NCBI RefSeq assembly: GCF_040783975.1
Contig: NZ_CP160631.1
Span: 1,550,001 to 1,614,000 of the forward strand
DNA: 64,000 bases
Direction of reading: 5' to 3'
From: Pantoea sp. Ep11b
GTDB taxonomy: Bacteria > Pseudomonadota > Gammaproteobacteria > Enterobacterales > Enterobacteriaceae
The notes below the pieces were generated by a model. That model was not told where the DNA came from and searched no databases. It saw only the letters and a program-made list of their open reading frames with translations. Each line of letters opens with the position of its first letter. Position 1 is the stretch's first letter. Positions 44,815 through 54,839 of the stretch are shown here, one piece after another. The position numbers and the translations under genes are program-made.

Positions 44815-45329
44815 TCGATTACACCCGCTTCAGCGCCACGCAGGCGCAGCAGCAGCTCAGTGACCTCAGTGCGCTCCTGCAGGCGTGCGTGGCGGAGGGT
44901 GCCAGCGTCGGTTTCACGGATGCCGCTGACCAGCAGGCGATCCGGCACTTCTGGCAGCAGCGCATTCCCGCCCTGGCCGCCGGAGAGAGTCAGCTATTCG
45001 TCGCCCGTCAGCAGGAGACCCTCCTGGGGACGGTGATGATAAACCACAGTGCCATGCCGAATGGCTGCCACCGGGCGGAGGTCAGCAAACTGCTGGTGCA
45101 TCCGCAGGCGCGCCGTCAGGGCATTGCCCGGGCGCTGATGCAGCGTGCCGAACAGCAGGCGCGCGCAGAGGGCAAAACGCTGCTGGTGCTCGACACCCGC
45201 AGCGGCGATGTGGCCAGCGATCTCTATCGCTCGCTGGGCTGGCAGGTGGCGGGATCGATTCCGTTTTATGCGGAATCCACCGCGGGCGTGCTGGACGCTA
45301 CTACCCTGATGTATAAAGTACTGACATAG
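44811..45329 (+). CDS. GNAT-family N-acetyltransferase
   Basis: A 172-residue acetyltransferase with the GNAT core: EVSKLLVHPQARRQGIARALMQRAEQQAR, with the acetyl-CoA pyrophosphate loop RRQGIA, and LVLDTRSGDVASDLYRSLGWQ. It is translationally coupled to the XRE-cupin regulator, which probably controls it. The acceptor substrate is unknown. Confidence 0.85.
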   Translation: MIDYTRFSATQAQQQLSDLSALLQACVAEGASVGFTDAADQQAIRHFWQQRIPALAAGESQLFVARQQETLLGTVMINHSAMPNGCHRAEVSKLLVHPQARRQGIARALMQRAEQQARAEGKTLLVLDTRSGDVASDLYRSLGWQVAGSIPFYAESTAGVLDATTLMYKVLT

Positions 45330-45421
45330 CACGGCGGGAGCGCGCTGCGGCTCCCTGACTTCCGCTGAAATTTCCGACGGCGCACGAAAAATCCGGCCCG
45401 AAAGCTGACGCCGCCAGGATA

Positions 45422-45437
45422 CTGTGTAAAAATACAG
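45422..45437. promoter_or_regulatory. LexA box upstream of dinG
   Basis: CTGTGTAAAAATACAG matches the LexA SOS-box pattern CTGT-N8-ACAG exactly at the conserved ends. It lies 30 bases before the dinG ATG, as expected for an SOS-regulated promoter. dinG is LexA-controlled in E. coli. Confidence 0.85.
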
Positions 45438-45467
45438 GCCATTTTTTCCGGTGTGGTAACGCTAATC

Positions 45468-47636
45468 ATGGCCCTGACAGCCGCAATAAAAAGCCAGATA
45501 GCGGAGTGGTATAAAGCGCTTCAGCAGCAGGTGCCTGACTTCATTCCGCGTGCGCCGCAGCGGCAGATGATCGCCGAAGTGGCGAAATGCCTGTCAGGTG
45601 ACGACGCGCGCCATCTGGCGATTGAAGCGCCGACTGGCGTGGGAAAAACCCTCTCTTACCTGATCCCGGGCATTGCGGCCAGCCGCGCCCAAGAGAAGCG
45701 GCTGGTCATCAGCACCGCTAACGTGGCGCTGCAGGATCAGATCTTCACCAAAGATCTGCCGCTGCTGAAAAAAATTATCCCTGACCTGACTTTTACCGCC
45801 GCCTTTGGTCGCCGGCGCTACGTCTGTCCGCGCAATCTGGCCGCGCTGGCAGCAGATGATGACCAGCAGGGCGATCTGCTGCTCTGGCTGGACGATGACG
45901 CCGTCAGCAGCACCAAAGAGGAGCAGACCCAGTGTGGCCGGCTGCAGAAATCGCTGGATCGCTATCAGTGGGATGGCCTGCGCGACCACAGCGACGAAAA
46001 CGTCAGCGACAGCCTGTGGCAGCGGCTCTCGACCGACAAAGCGAGCTGCCTCGGTGCCCACTGCCGCTGGTATCGCGAATGCCCGTTTTTCGTGGCGCGG
46101 CGCGAGATCGAGCAGGTGGATGTGGTGGTGGCGAACCATGCGCTGGTGATGGCGGCAATGGAAAATGAGTCGGTGCTGCCGCCCGCTAAAAATCTGATGC
46201 TGGTGCTGGATGAAGGACATCATCTGCCCGAGGTGGCCCGCGATGCGCTGGAGATAAGCGCCGATATCACCCCCGGCTGGAGCAGCCTGCAGCTCGACCT
46301 CTTCGTGAAGCTGGTGGAGAGCATTATGACGCAGATGCGGCCCAAATCCCCGCCGCCGCTGGCCAACCCGGAGCGGCTGAAAGCCCACTGCGACGAGCTG
46401 CGCGAACTGATGACGCTTACCGCCCAGGCGCTGAACCCCTTGCTGCCGCCGCATAACCAGCCGGGGGAGTTCCGCTTCGTGCTGGGCGCGCTGCCGCAGG
46501 AGCTGCTCGATCTCTGCGCCCGGCTGTTCAAACTCAGCGACGCGCTGCGTGGCCTGAGCGAAGGGCTGATCAATGCGCTGAGCGAGCAGACGGGTAAGGT
46601 GGATATGGTGCGGCTGCATCGTAATCTGCTGCAGCTCAACCGTCAGTATGGCTGGTTCGAATCCGTCAGTAAGCTGTGGCGGCTGGCGTCGATGGAGAAA
46701 GCCTCCGGTGCGCCGGTGTCGAAATGGATCACCCGCGAACTGCGCGAAGGCCAGGCGCATCTGCTGTTTCACTGCGCCGGTATCCGCGTCAGCGACCAGC
46801 TGGAGAAGATGCTGTGGCGCAAAATCGCCCATGTCGTGGTCACATCCGCCACGCTGCGTTCGCTCAACAGTTTTAACCGGTTGCAGGAGATGTCGGGCCT
46901 CAGCGAAAAGGCGGGCGACCGTTTTGTGGCGCTGGACTCCCCGTTTAATCACGTAGAGCAGGGCAGGCTGGTGATCCCGCAGATGCGCTATGAGCCGCTG
47001 ATGAGCCATGAAGCCGAACATATCGCCGAGATGGCCGCCTTCTTCCGCCAGCAGATGGCAGAGAAAAAGCATAAAGGGGTGCTGGTGCTGTTTGCCAGCA
47101 ACCGGGCGATGCAGCAGTTTGTCGCCTGCCTGACCGATCTGCGGCTCTCGATGCTGGTGCAGGGCGATCAGCCGCGCAGCCGCCTGGTCGAGCTGCACCG
47201 TCAGCGCGTCGCCGGGGGAGAAACCAGCATTCTGATTGGCCTGCAGTCCTTTGCGGAAGGGCTGGATCTGAAAGGCGATCTGCTGAGTCAGGTACATATC
47301 CATAAAATCGCTTTTCCCCCGGTGGACAGTCCGGTAATTTTGACCGAAGGCGAGTGGCTGAAGAGCCTGAAGCGCTATCCGTTTGAGGTGCAGAGCTTAC
47401 CCAGCGCCTCATTTACCCTGATCCAGCAGGTCGGACGCCTGATCCGCAGCCATCAATGCTACGGCGAGATCGTGATTTATGATCGCCGGTTGCTGAGCAA
47501 ACCCTACGGCAGCCGGTTGTTAGCCGCGCTGCCGGTCTTTCCGATTGAGCAGCCGGCAACGCCGGAGCCGGCCGCGATACCGGCCAGTGTGGTGCCAAAA
47601 AATACCGTGCGTAAACGACGCCCCACGCGGCGCTGA
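45468..47636 (+). CDS. dinG: ATP-dependent DNA helicase DinG
   Basis: A 722-residue XPD-like superfamily-2 helicase. Walker A APTGVGKT lies at about 58-65, and the Fe-S cluster cysteines are in RYVCPRNL, CLGAHCRWYRECPF and nearby. The DEGH box (VLDEGHHLPEVA) and C-terminal QQVGRLIRS follow. DinG unwinds DNA-RNA hybrids and R-loops in the 5'-3' direction and helps replication-transcription conflicts. The ATG at 45468 (MALTAAIKSQ) matches E. coli; the frame opens five codons earlier. It is preceded by a LexA box and followed by ybiB, as in E. coli. Confidence 0.95.
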   Translation: MALTAAIKSQIAEWYKALQQQVPDFIPRAPQRQMIAEVAKCLSGDDARHLAIEAPTGVGKTLSYLIPGIAASRAQEKRLVISTANVALQDQIFTKDLPLLKKIIPDLTFTAAFGRRRYVCPRNLAALAADDDQQGDLLLWLDDDAVSSTKEEQTQCGRLQKSLDRYQWDGLRDHSDENVSDSLWQRLSTDKASCLGAHCRWYRECPFFVARREIEQVDVVVANHALVMAAMENESVLPPAKNLMLVLDEGHHLPEVARDALEISADITPGWSSLQLDLFVKLVESIMTQMRPKSPPPLANPERLKAHCDELRELMTLTAQALNPLLPPHNQPGEFRFVLGALPQELLDLCARLFKLSDALRGLSEGLINALSEQTGKVDMVRLHRNLLQLNRQYGWFESVSKLWRLASMEKASGAPVSKWITRELREGQAHLLFHCAGIRVSDQLEKMLWRKIAHVVVTSATLRSLNSFNRLQEMSGLSEKAGDRFVALDSPFNHVEQGRLVIPQMRYEPLMSHEAEHIAEMAAFFRQQMAEKKHKGVLVLFASNRAMQQFVACLTDLRLSMLVQGDQPRSRLVELHRQRVAGGETSILIGLQSFAEGLDLKGDLLSQVHIHKIAFPPVDSPVILTEGEWLKSLKRYPFEVQSLPSASFTLIQQVGRLIRSHQCYGEIVIYDRRLLSKPYGSRLLAALPVFPIEQPATPEPAAIPASVVPKNTVRKRRPTRR

Positions 47637-47659
47637 GCGCACTTAACCGGAAGCGAGAG

Positions 47660-48625
47660 ATGGAACTGAATAAAATTATTAAAGAGGTGGGCCGCGGTAA
47701 AAATCATGCCCGCGACATCGACTTTGATACTGCTGTGGCGCTCTATAGCGCGATGCTGGCGGGCGACGTGCCGGACCTGGAGCTGGGCGCTATTTTGATT
47801 GCGCTGCGCATTAAAGGCGAAGGCGAAGCGGAGATGCGCGGCTTTTACCAGGCGATGCAGGCGCAGATGATGTCGCTGCGGGCGCCGGAAAACCGGCCGA
47901 TGCCGATTGTCATTCCCAGCTACAACGGCGCGCGCCGACAGGGCAACCTGACGCCGCTGCTGGCGCTGCTGCTGGCGAAACTCGGGTTTCCGGTGCTGGT
48001 GCACGGCGTCAGCGACGATGCAACGCGAATCACCAGCGAAGCGGTCTTTGCGGCGCTGGGGATCGCCCCGGTGACGACGGCGGCGGCAGCGCAGGCGAAA
48101 CTGGAGCAGGGGCTGGCCTTTATCACCATCGATCACCTCTGCCCGCCGATGGCGAAACAGCTCTCGCTGCGCTGGCGGATGGGGGTGCGCAACAGTGCGC
48201 ATACGCTGGCAAAACTGGCGACCCCGTTTGCGGAGCGTGCGGCGCTGCGTCTGTCGAGCGTCTCGCATCCGGAATATGTGCCGCGCGTGGCGAAATTCTT
48301 CAGCGACATTGATGCCCCCGCGCTGTTACTTAACGGCACCGAAGGGGAAGTCTATGCTAATCCGCTGCGCTGCCCGGCCATCAGCATGATCCAGGGCGCA
48401 GGTGCGGAAGCGGAAGTGTGGGTGGAGCGTCAGCCGGAGGTGGCCGTGGAGCTGCCGGCCGATAAATCGGCGGCGGTGACCGCGCGCTGGATCGAAGAGG
48501 TGCTGAACCAGCAGCGTCCGGTGCCTGCGTCGCTGAGACTGCAGCTTGCCTGCTGTCTGCGCGCCAGCGGTGAGTGTGACTCGCTGGACGCAGCAGAGCA
48601 GCGGATTCGCGCCGCCGGTTACTGA
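47660..48625 (+). CDS. ybiB: YbiB, TrpD2-type nucleic-acid-binding protein
   Basis: A 321-residue protein of the anthranilate-phosphoribosyltransferase-like (TrpD2) fold, close to E. coli YbiB (320). Conserved parts are GRGKNHARDI, IVIPSYNGARRQGNLTPLLALLLAKLGFPVLVHGV and WRMGVRNSAHTLAKLATPF. TrpD2 proteins bind DNA and RNA rather than making tryptophan, and YbiB is linked to LexA/SOS with dinG upstream. It starts 23 bases after dinG, so the two are probably co-transcribed. It ends one base before the stop of the convergent M20 gene. Confidence 0.93.
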   Translation: MELNKIIKEVGRGKNHARDIDFDTAVALYSAMLAGDVPDLELGAILIALRIKGEGEAEMRGFYQAMQAQMMSLRAPENRPMPIVIPSYNGARRQGNLTPLLALLLAKLGFPVLVHGVSDDATRITSEAVFAALGIAPVTTAAAAQAKLEQGLAFITIDHLCPPMAKQLSLRWRMGVRNSAHTLAKLATPFAERAALRLSSVSHPEYVPRVAKFFSDIDAPALLLNGTEGEVYANPLRCPAISMIQGAGAEAEVWVERQPEVAVELPADKSAAVTARWIEEVLNQQRPVPASLRLQLACCLRASGECDSLDAAEQRIRAAGY

Positions 48626-48626
48626 A

Positions 48627-49784
48627 TCAGGCGACGGGCAGCGCCTGCTCGACCAGCTTCTGCCAGAAACGGATGCCGATCGGCAGCAGCGCATCGTTGA
48701 AGTCATAACGGGCGTTGTGCAGCGGTGGGGAGGGTGTGTTGCCATCCGCACCCAGCCAGAAGTAGGCACCGGGACAGGCTTCCATCATGCAGGCAAAATC
48801 TTCAGACGCCATCGACGGATTTACCTGCCAGTGAACCTGCTCCGCGCCCAGCGTCGCCAGCGCCACATCGCGCACCTGTTCCGCCGGGGCAACATGGTTG
48901 GCGGTGACCGGATAACCCGGCAGCCAGTGAATGTCACCCCTGACGCCAAACGGGCACGGCAGGGTCCCCACAAACTCATCAATCAGCCCGCGCACCTTTT
49001 CCCGCACGCTGGTCTGCAGACAGCGCACCGTGCCGCGCAGCACAATCTGTTCCGGGATCACGTTAATCGCTTCGCCACCGTGGATCTGCGTCACGCTGAC
49101 CACCGCCGAGGCGAGCGGCGACAGACGGCGGGACGGGATGGTCTGCAGCGCCAGAATCAGCTCGGCTGCCACCACCATCGGGTCGGCTCCACTCTCCGGC
49201 ATCGCCGCGTGGCAGCTTTTGCCGTGCAGGGTGATTTCAAACGAATCCAGCGACGCCATCATCGCGCCAGGATTGACCGCCAGCGATCCCAGCGGCAGCC
49301 CCGGCCAGTTGTGCATTGCATAGATGGCATCCATCGGGAAGCGCTGAAACAGGCCCTCTTCCACCATTTTGCGTGCGCCGCCCAGATTCTCTTCGGCGGG
49401 CTGAAAGATGAAATGCACCGTGCCGCTGAAGCGGCGCGTGGCGGCCAGCTGCCGGGCGGCAGCCAGCAGAATCGCGCTGTGGCCGTCGTGTCCGCAGGCG
49501 TGCATCACGCCCGGCGTCGCGGAGCGCCATTCGGCGTCCCCTTTTTCCGTAATCGGCAGCGCATCCATATCCGCACGCAGCCCGATCACCGGGCCGGGGC
49601 CGTTTTCCAGCGTGCCGATCACCCCGGTGCCCGCCAGACCACGAAACACCTGCAATCCGGCCCGCGCCAGCTCTTCTGCAATAAACTGGCTGGTGCCATG
49701 TTCCTGGTAACCGAGTTCAGGCTGGCGATGAAAATCACGGCGCCAGCGCAGGGCATCTTCAAGCAGGGCAGGGGAAAGGGTCAT
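48627..49784 (-). CDS. M20-family amidohydrolase (hippurate hydrolase-like)
   Basis: A 385-residue M20D peptidase. Metal ligands are visible in MHACGHDGHSAILL, the catalytic EE in FIFQPAEENLGGA and the C-terminal metal His in PPLHNARYDFND, with a dimerisation insert between. Proteins of this type hydrolyse N-acyl amino acids (hippurate, N-acetyl amino acids, IAA conjugates). It sits beside the hut cluster on the same strand as hutU, 195 bases away; a role in amino-acid catabolism is inference. Confidence 0.85.
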   Translation of the reverse strand: MTLSPALLEDALRWRRDFHRQPELGYQEHGTSQFIAEELARAGLQVFRGLAGTGVIGTLENGPGPVIGLRADMDALPITEKGDAEWRSATPGVMHACGHDGHSAILLAAARQLAATRRFSGTVHFIFQPAEENLGGARKMVEEGLFQRFPMDAIYAMHNWPGLPLGSLAVNPGAMMASLDSFEITLHGKSCHAAMPESGADPMVVAAELILALQTIPSRRLSPLASAVVSVTQIHGGEAINVIPEQIVLRGTVRCLQTSVREKVRGLIDEFVGTLPCPFGVRGDIHWLPGYPVTANHVAPAEQVRDVALATLGAEQVHWQVNPSMASEDFACMMEACPGAYFWLGADGNTPSPPLHNARYDFNDALLPIGIRFWQKLVEQALPVA

Positions 49785-49948
49785 GCAGAGTCGCGCTCCA
49801 TACAGAATGAGAAGATTTCACTTTAGAGATCGGGTGGCGCGGCGTCTATCGCCGTCGGGATGAAATCGGGCTATAGGCTAAACCAAAATGGAATAAGTAA
49901 TAAGAAAGCGATGTCAGAGGCGGGCGAAACGGCGACGGGGATCAGAAG

Positions 49949-49972
49949 CGGGGTAAGCGGCTGCTTACCCCG
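49949..49972 (-). terminator. Hairpin after hutU
   Basis: CGGGGTAAGC (49949-49958), loop GGCT, then GCTTACCCCG (49963-49972) form a perfect 10-bp stem 8 bases beyond the hutU stop. No long T-run follows on the reverse strand. Confidence 0.55.
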
Positions 49973-49979
49973 TAAACAG

Positions 49980-51665
49980 CTATTTCAGCATCGGCAGGTT
50001 CAGGCCATGCTCTGACGCGCACTGCTGCGCCAGCTCATAGCCGGCATCGGCGTGACGCATCACCCCGGTAGCCGGGTCGTTCCACAGCACGCGGCCCAGA
50101 CGCGCATCCGCCTCTTTGCTGCCGTCGCAGACGATCACCACGCCGGAATGCTGCGAGAAGCCCATGCCAACCCCGCCGCCATGATGCAGGCTGACCCAGG
50201 TCGCGCCGCCAGCGGTGTTCAGCAGCGCATTCAGCAGCGGCCAGTCAGAGACCGCATCCGAGCCATCTTTCATCGCTTCGGTTTCGCGGTTCGGTGAGGC
50301 GACAGAACCACAGTCGAGATGGTCGCGGCCAATCACCACCGGCGCTTTGAGTTCGCCGTTGCGCACCATTTCGTTGAAGGCCAGACCGGCCAGATGCCGC
50401 TCACCCAGCCCCAGCCAGCAGATACGGGCAGGCAGCCCCTGGAAAGCGATGCGCTCCTGCGCCATATCGAGCCAGCGATGCAGCGTTTTGTGGTGCGGGA
50501 ACAGCTCTTTGAGTTTTGCATCGGTCTTGTAGATATCTTCCGGGTCGCCCGACAGTGCGACCCAGCGGAACGGGCCTTTACCTTCACAGAACAGCGGACG
50601 GATATAGGCCGGAACAAAGCCAGGGAAATCGAAGGCGTTGCTGACACCCTCATCCAGCGCCACCTGACGGATATTGTTGCCGTAATCCACGGTCGGGATG
50701 CCCATATGACAGAAGTCGAGCATCGCCCGGACGTGGACCGCCATCGAAGCGCGCGCCGCTTTTTCAACCGCTTTCGGCTGTGAAACGCGCGCCTGCTGCC
50801 AGCGCGCCAGATCCCAGCCAATCGGCAGATAGCCGTTGATCGGGTCATGCGCCGAGGTCTGGTCGGTCACGATGTCCGGCTTCGGCCCGCCCGCCTGCGC
50901 GCGTTTTACCAGCTCCGGCAGGATCTCCGCCGCGTTCCCCAGCAGGCCGACCGAAATGGCTTTCTTCGCCGCGGTCGCCTCGCCGATCATCGCCAGCGCC
51001 TCGTCCAGGGTCGTAGCCTTGTAGTCGAGATAGCGGGTTCGCAGGCGGAAATCGATGCGCGACTCCTGACATTCGATCGCCAGCACACAGGCCCCGGCCA
51101 GCACGCCCGCCAGCGGCTGCGCGCCACCCATGCCGCCCAGTCCGGCGGTGAGGATCCAGCGTCCGCTGAGGTCGTTGTTGTAGTGCTGACGTCCCGCCTC
51201 GACGAAGGTTTCATAGGTGCCCTGCACGATGCCCTGCGCGCCAATGTAGATCCAGGAGCCGGCCGTCATCTGGCCATACATCATCAGGCCCGCTTTATCG
51301 AGTTCGTGGAAGTGATCCCAGGTTGCCCAGTGGGGCACCAGGTTGGAGTTGGCCAGCAGCACGCGCGGGGCATCCGCATGGGTGCGGAAGATGCCGACCG
51401 GCTTGCCGCTCTGGATCAGCAGCGTCTCGTCGGGCTGCAGAACCTGCAGCGAGCGCAGGATCTGTTCGAAACAGGCCTGGTTACGCGCGGCCTTACCGAT
51501 GCCGCCATAAACCACCAGATCTTCCGGCCGCTCGGCGACGTCGGGATCGAGGTTGTTCTGAATCATGCGGTAAGCCGCTTCGATCAGCCAGTTGGCGCAG
51601 TGCAGCGTGGTGCCGTGCGGCGCACGAATCTCGCGCGCTACAGCCTGAGAAAGGGTTTCGCTCAT
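49980..51665 (-). CDS. hutU: Urocanate hydratase
   Basis: A 561-residue NAD-dependent urocanase, of standard family length. Conserved parts are [17 protein letters not shown] in the Rossmann NAD site, [39 protein letters not shown], and the active-site Cys region [16 protein letters not shown]. It turns urocanate into 4-imidazolone-5-propionate, the second step of histidine degradation. It follows hutH by 15 bases on the same strand, so the two form an operon. Confidence 0.96.
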   Translation of the reverse strand: MSETLSQAVAREIRAPHGTTLHCANWLIEAAYRMIQNNLDPDVAERPEDLVVYGGIGKAARNQACFEQILRSLQVLQPDETLLIQSGKPVGIFRTHADAPRVLLANSNLVPHWATWDHFHELDKAGLMMYGQMTAGSWIYIGAQGIVQGTYETFVEAGRQHYNNDLSGRWILTAGLGGMGGAQPLAGVLAGACVLAIECQESRIDFRLRTRYLDYKATTLDEALAMIGEATAAKKAISVGLLGNAAEILPELVKRAQAGGPKPDIVTDQTSAHDPINGYLPIGWDLARWQQARVSQPKAVEKAARASMAVHVRAMLDFCHMGIPTVDYGNNIRQVALDEGVSNAFDFPGFVPAYIRPLFCEGKGPFRWVALSGDPEDIYKTDAKLKELFPHHKTLHRWLDMAQERIAFQGLPARICWLGLGERHLAGLAFNEMVRNGELKAPVVIGRDHLDCGSVASPNRETEAMKDGSDAVSDWPLLNALLNTAGGATWVSLHHGGGVGMGFSQHSGVVIVCDGSKEADARLGRVLWNDPATGVMRHADAGYELAQQCASEHGLNLPMLK

Positions 51666-51680
51666 GAAAGATTCCTTTAA

Positions 51681-53231
51681 TTAAGAAGTCGTGCGCATGC
51701 TCGGCAGCAGCGCGGTCAGTGCCTGAGGCCAGTCAGCGCGGCTTGCCCACTGACGCATGGCCTCAATATCAGGTGCCATCAGGCGGTCCGCCTCCAGAAA
51801 AGCGACCTGCTCGCGGAGGGTGGCCAGCGCCTGCTCAATCAGCGAGGAGCTTTGCAGCGGCCGGTTAAATTCAATGCCCTGTGCGGCGGCCATCGCCTCG
51901 ATGCCGACAACCGCCGCACTGTTGAAGCACATGCTGCCGAGACGGCGCGCGGCGTAGGTGGCCATCGAAACGTGGTCCTCCTGGTTCGCGGAGGTGGGCA
52001 GGCTGTCGACGCTGCCGGGATGCGCCAGCGATTTGTTTTCCGAGGCCAGCGCGGCGGCGGTCACCTGCGCGATCATAAAGCCGGAGTTGACGCCGCCATC
52101 CCGCACCAGGAAGGGCGGCAGGCCTGACAGGCCGCTATCCAGCAGCAGCGCCAGTCGCCGCTCAGAGATGGCGCCCACTTCAGCAATTGCCAGCGCCAGG
52201 ATATCTGCGGCAAAGGCCACCGGCTCGGCATGGAAGTTGCCGCCGGAGATCACATCGCCGCTGTCGCTGAAGACCAGGGGATTGTCAGAGGCGGCGTTGG
52301 CCTCAATTTCCAGGATCCGCGCCGCGTGGCATATATTGTCCAGGCAGGCACCCATCACCTGCGGCACGCAACGGATGGAGTAGGGATCCTGAACCCGGCC
52401 GCAATGGGTATGTGAAGAGAGGATCTCGCTGCCTTCGATCAGGGCGCTGACCGCCGCCGCCACGGCAATCTGCCCCTGCTGACCGCGCGCCTGATGGATG
52501 CGGGCGTCGAACGGTTTCAGCGAACCTTTAATCGCTTCCAGCGACAGGGCACCGGCCATCAGGCCCGCGGCAAACAGATTCTCGCCCTCAAACAGGCCGC
52601 GCAGCGCCAGCGCGGTCGAGACCTGGGTGCCGTTGAGCAGGGCCAGTCCCTCTTTCGGGCCGAGCACAAATGGCGACAGCCCGACGCTGGCCAGCCCCTG
52701 GGTTGCCGGGATCAGTTCGCCATTGTGGCGGACCTGACCTTCCCCCAGCAGCATCAGCGACATGTGCGCCAGCGGTGCCAGATCGCCAGACGCGCCCACC
52801 GATCCCTTCTCCGGGATGCAGGGCATCACACCCGCGTTAAACAGCGCCAGCAGCGCCTCGACCAGCTCGATGCGCACGCCAGAGTGGCCGCGCGCCAGGC
52901 TGATAATTTTGGTCGCCACCACCAGTCGGGTGACATTGTCGGGCAGCAGGTCGCCCAGGCCGACGCTGTGTGACAGCACCAGATTACGCTGCAGCTCCGC
53001 CAGACGACTGGCCGGGATCTGCGTCTGCGCCAGTTTGCCAAAACCCGTGTTGATGCCATACACCACGTTGCCGGAGGCAACAATCGTCTCTACGGTCTGC
53101 TGGGCTGCGGCAATCGCCTGACGCGCGCCCTCATCGAGTGTCAGTGTGACCTGACCCTGATAGATAGCGCGTAATGTGGCGAGATCCACCTCGCCTGGCA
53201 CCAGGCGTAATGCCTGAAACGAACCTGACAT
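51681..53231 (-). CDS. hutH: Histidine ammonia-lyase
   Basis: A 516-residue lyase. The Ala-Ser-Gly that self-cyclises to the MIO cofactor is in [15 protein letters not shown] at about 140. The catalytic Tyr region YGINTGFG lies at about 52, and QDPYSIRC with [14 protein letters not shown] are present. It deaminates histidine to urocanate. The ATG at 53231 has an AGGAG Shine-Dalgarno and gives the usual family length; the frame opening at 53315 only adds an unsupported leader. It leads a hutH-hutU unit divergent from hutC, with two HutC-type palindromes in the gap. Confidence 0.95.
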   Translation of the reverse strand: MSGSFQALRLVPGEVDLATLRAIYQGQVTLTLDEGARQAIAAAQQTVETIVASGNVVYGINTGFGKLAQTQIPASRLAELQRNLVLSHSVGLGDLLPDNVTRLVVATKIISLARGHSGVRIELVEALLALFNAGVMPCIPEKGSVGASGDLAPLAHMSLMLLGEGQVRHNGELIPATQGLASVGLSPFVLGPKEGLALLNGTQVSTALALRGLFEGENLFAAGLMAGALSLEAIKGSLKPFDARIHQARGQQGQIAVAAAVSALIEGSEILSSHTHCGRVQDPYSIRCVPQVMGACLDNICHAARILEIEANAASDNPLVFSDSGDVISGGNFHAEPVAFAADILALAIAEVGAISERRLALLLDSGLSGLPPFLVRDGGVNSGFMIAQVTAAALASENKSLAHPGSVDSLPTSANQEDHVSMATYAARRLGSMCFNSAAVVGIEAMAAAQGIEFNRPLQSSSLIEQALATLREQVAFLEADRLMAPDIEAMRQWASRADWPQALTALLPSMRTTS

Positions 53232-53337
53232 AGTCTGCTCCTCTCTGTACGTGTGTGCTGGCGTGGCTGAGCTGCTCTCCTTGCCCTGACCAGCGGGATA
53301 ATGCGAGTGAATCATAAGCCGTCATTCCTGTCTATGC

Positions 53338-53349
53338 TTGTCTATACAA
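53338..53349. promoter_or_regulatory. hutO: HutC operator near hutH
   Basis: TTGTCTATACAA is an imperfect palindrome matching the HutC core (TGTATATACA) at 9 of 10 positions. It lies about 107 bases upstream of hutH. Confidence 0.65.
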
Positions 53350-53494
53350 TTAAACAGATTAAGCAAGAGGCATGCCAGACCGATCACAAAAATGGATCGC
53401 CCGGCAGCGGCGGGGAAAGGGAGGATCGCCTTGCTGGCGCTGCACGATAAGGAGGCAGACGCTGCCCTGAAAAAGGCACAGCGCCCGCTACTGG

Positions 53495-53506
53495 ATGTAT
53501 ATACAT
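53495..53506. promoter_or_regulatory. hutO: HutC operator upstream of hutC
   Basis: ATGTATATACAT is a perfect 12-bp palindrome containing TGTATATACA. It lies 51 bases before the hutC ATG and implies autoregulation. Confidence 0.75.
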
Positions 53507-53557
53507 TCATGCTATGAGACAGTAAACTGAACGTATTATCAGCATAAGGAACAGCAC

Positions 53558-54313
53558 ATGGTTGAGCACACGGCACTGGCACAACTGGCGGCGGCGATGA
53601 GCGACGAACCCGCGCCGATCTATCAGCGGGTCAAGCAGGCGATTATCAGTCAGATCCGCGAAGGATTATGGAAGGCGAATCAGCGCGTGCCGTCAGAGAG
53701 CGAACTGGTCAATGAGCTGGGCGTCAGCCGGATGACCATTAACCGGGCGCTGCGGGAACTCACCAGCGAAGGCTTTCTGGTGCGGATGCAGGGCGTGGGA
53801 ACCTTTGTGGCGGAGATGAAGGGATATACCGCGATGCTGGAGGTGCACAATATCGCCGATGAGATCGCCCAGCGTGGTCACCAGCACAGCTGTAAAATTC
53901 TCGCTATCGGCCAGACCAAAGCCGATCCTGAGCAGGCCGCCGTGCTGGGCATGACCACCGGGCAGATGCTCTATCACTCGCTGATTGTGCACTATGAAAA
54001 CGAGCTGCCGGTGCAGCTGGAGGATCGGCTGGTCAATCCACTCGTCGCGCCTGACTACCTGACGCAGGATTATCAGCAGATGACCCCTTATACCTATCTG
54101 ATGCGGGTCGCCCCCCTGACCGCGGGTGAGCACATTGTTGAAGCCGTGCTGCCCGATGCGCGTCAGCGTAAACATCTGTCGCTGGATGAGCACGAACCCT
54201 GCCTGCTGATTCGGCGTCAGACGTGGAGCGACACCCGCATCGTGACCTATGCGCGGCTGCTCTATCCCGGCTCACGCTATAAGCTGCTGGGGCGCTTCAG
54301 GGGACACGGCTGA
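53558..54313 (+). CDS. hutC: Histidine utilization repressor HutC
   Basis: A 251-residue GntR/HutC repressor. A winged helix lies at about 20-85 (YQRVKQAIISQIREGLWKANQRVPSESELVNELGVSRMTINRALREL) and the UTRA ligand domain at about 100-245, closing with RLLYPGSRYKLLGRF. In the family urocanate binding releases it from DNA. It is divergent from hutH and overlaps hutD by 17 bases at the 3' ends. Confidence 0.93.
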   Translation: MVEHTALAQLAAAMSDEPAPIYQRVKQAIISQIREGLWKANQRVPSESELVNELGVSRMTINRALRELTSEGFLVRMQGVGTFVAEMKGYTAMLEVHNIADEIAQRGHQHSCKILAIGQTKADPEQAAVLGMTTGQMLYHSLIVHYENELPVQLEDRLVNPLVAPDYLTQDYQQMTPYTYLMRVAPLTAGEHIVEAVLPDARQRKHLSLDEHEPCLLIRRQTWSDTRIVTYARLLYPGSRYKLLGRFRGHG

Positions 54314-54839
54314 GGCGGGTAAACAGCACTCGGGCATCCGCTTCGCACGGGCTGAGGCGGGTCTCTTCATCCACCCACCACACGCCCTGCTGCGCGGTCA
54401 GCTTTTCCCCGTCCGCCGTCTGCCATCTGCCAGCCAGCACCCAGGCGACTCCGTGCAGACTCTGTACGGAGGTGGTGACCACATCCACGCTGGCCTGCCA
54501 CGCATCCCGCCGCGTCATGATATTAAAATCTTCGCTGACGCCGCCCTGCAGCTGAGCCGTTAAAGCCAGTTCACCGGCAAACGCCCAGGGCTGGTGAGGG
54601 AGCAGCAGCTGCTGCACATCGGGTGCGGTCAGTAACACCGGGTCGCCGTGCAGCAGGGTAATGACCCGATCGATGCCCGGAAAGGCGGAGAAGGGGCCAT
54701 CCTGCGCGAGGGTGGCGATGCTGGCGCGCCAGCCGAAGCGTTCCTCACCTGGCGGAAAAGTGACGATTTCGCGGGTCTCGCCGCCGCCGTTACGCCAGCG
54801 GCTGACCTTCAGCGCCGGATAGGCAAAGCGGGCGATCAT
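54297..54839 (-). CDS. hutD: HutD/Ves-family protein
   Basis: A 180-residue cupin-like protein of the HutD family (MIARFAYPALKVSRWRNGGGETREI, FGWRASIATLAQDGPFSAFPGIDR). In Pseudomonas HutD is thought to be a urocanate-responsive governor that keeps hut expression in bounds. The ATG at 54839 overlaps the hutF stop by four bases, so I chose it over the longer frame from 54878. The 3' end overlaps hutC by 17 bases, an unusually tight arrangement of repressor and governor. Confidence 0.9.
   Translation of the reverse strand: MIARFAYPALKVSRWRNGGGETREIVTFPPGEERFGWRASIATLAQDGPFSAFPGIDRVITLLHGDPVLLTAPDVQQLLLPHQPWAFAGELALTAQLQGGVSEDFNIMTRRDAWQASVDVVTTSVQSLHGVAWVLAGRWQTADGEKLTAQQGVWWVDEETRLSPCEADARVLFTRLSRVP

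Larger units (their letters stand above)
53232..53557. other. Divergent hutH/hutC control region (326 bp)
   Basis: This gap between hutH and hutC contains the Shine-Dalgarno of hutH, two HutC-type palindromes listed separately and the promoter elements for both directions, which I could not fix precisely. No gene or repeat beyond these is seen. Confidence 0.6.

Noticed and set aside
45594..47303. 569-codon reverse frame opposite dinG
   Set aside because: It is antisense to a full, well-conserved dinG, and its Gln/His/Arg-rich translation is typical of a shadow of GC-rich coding sequence.
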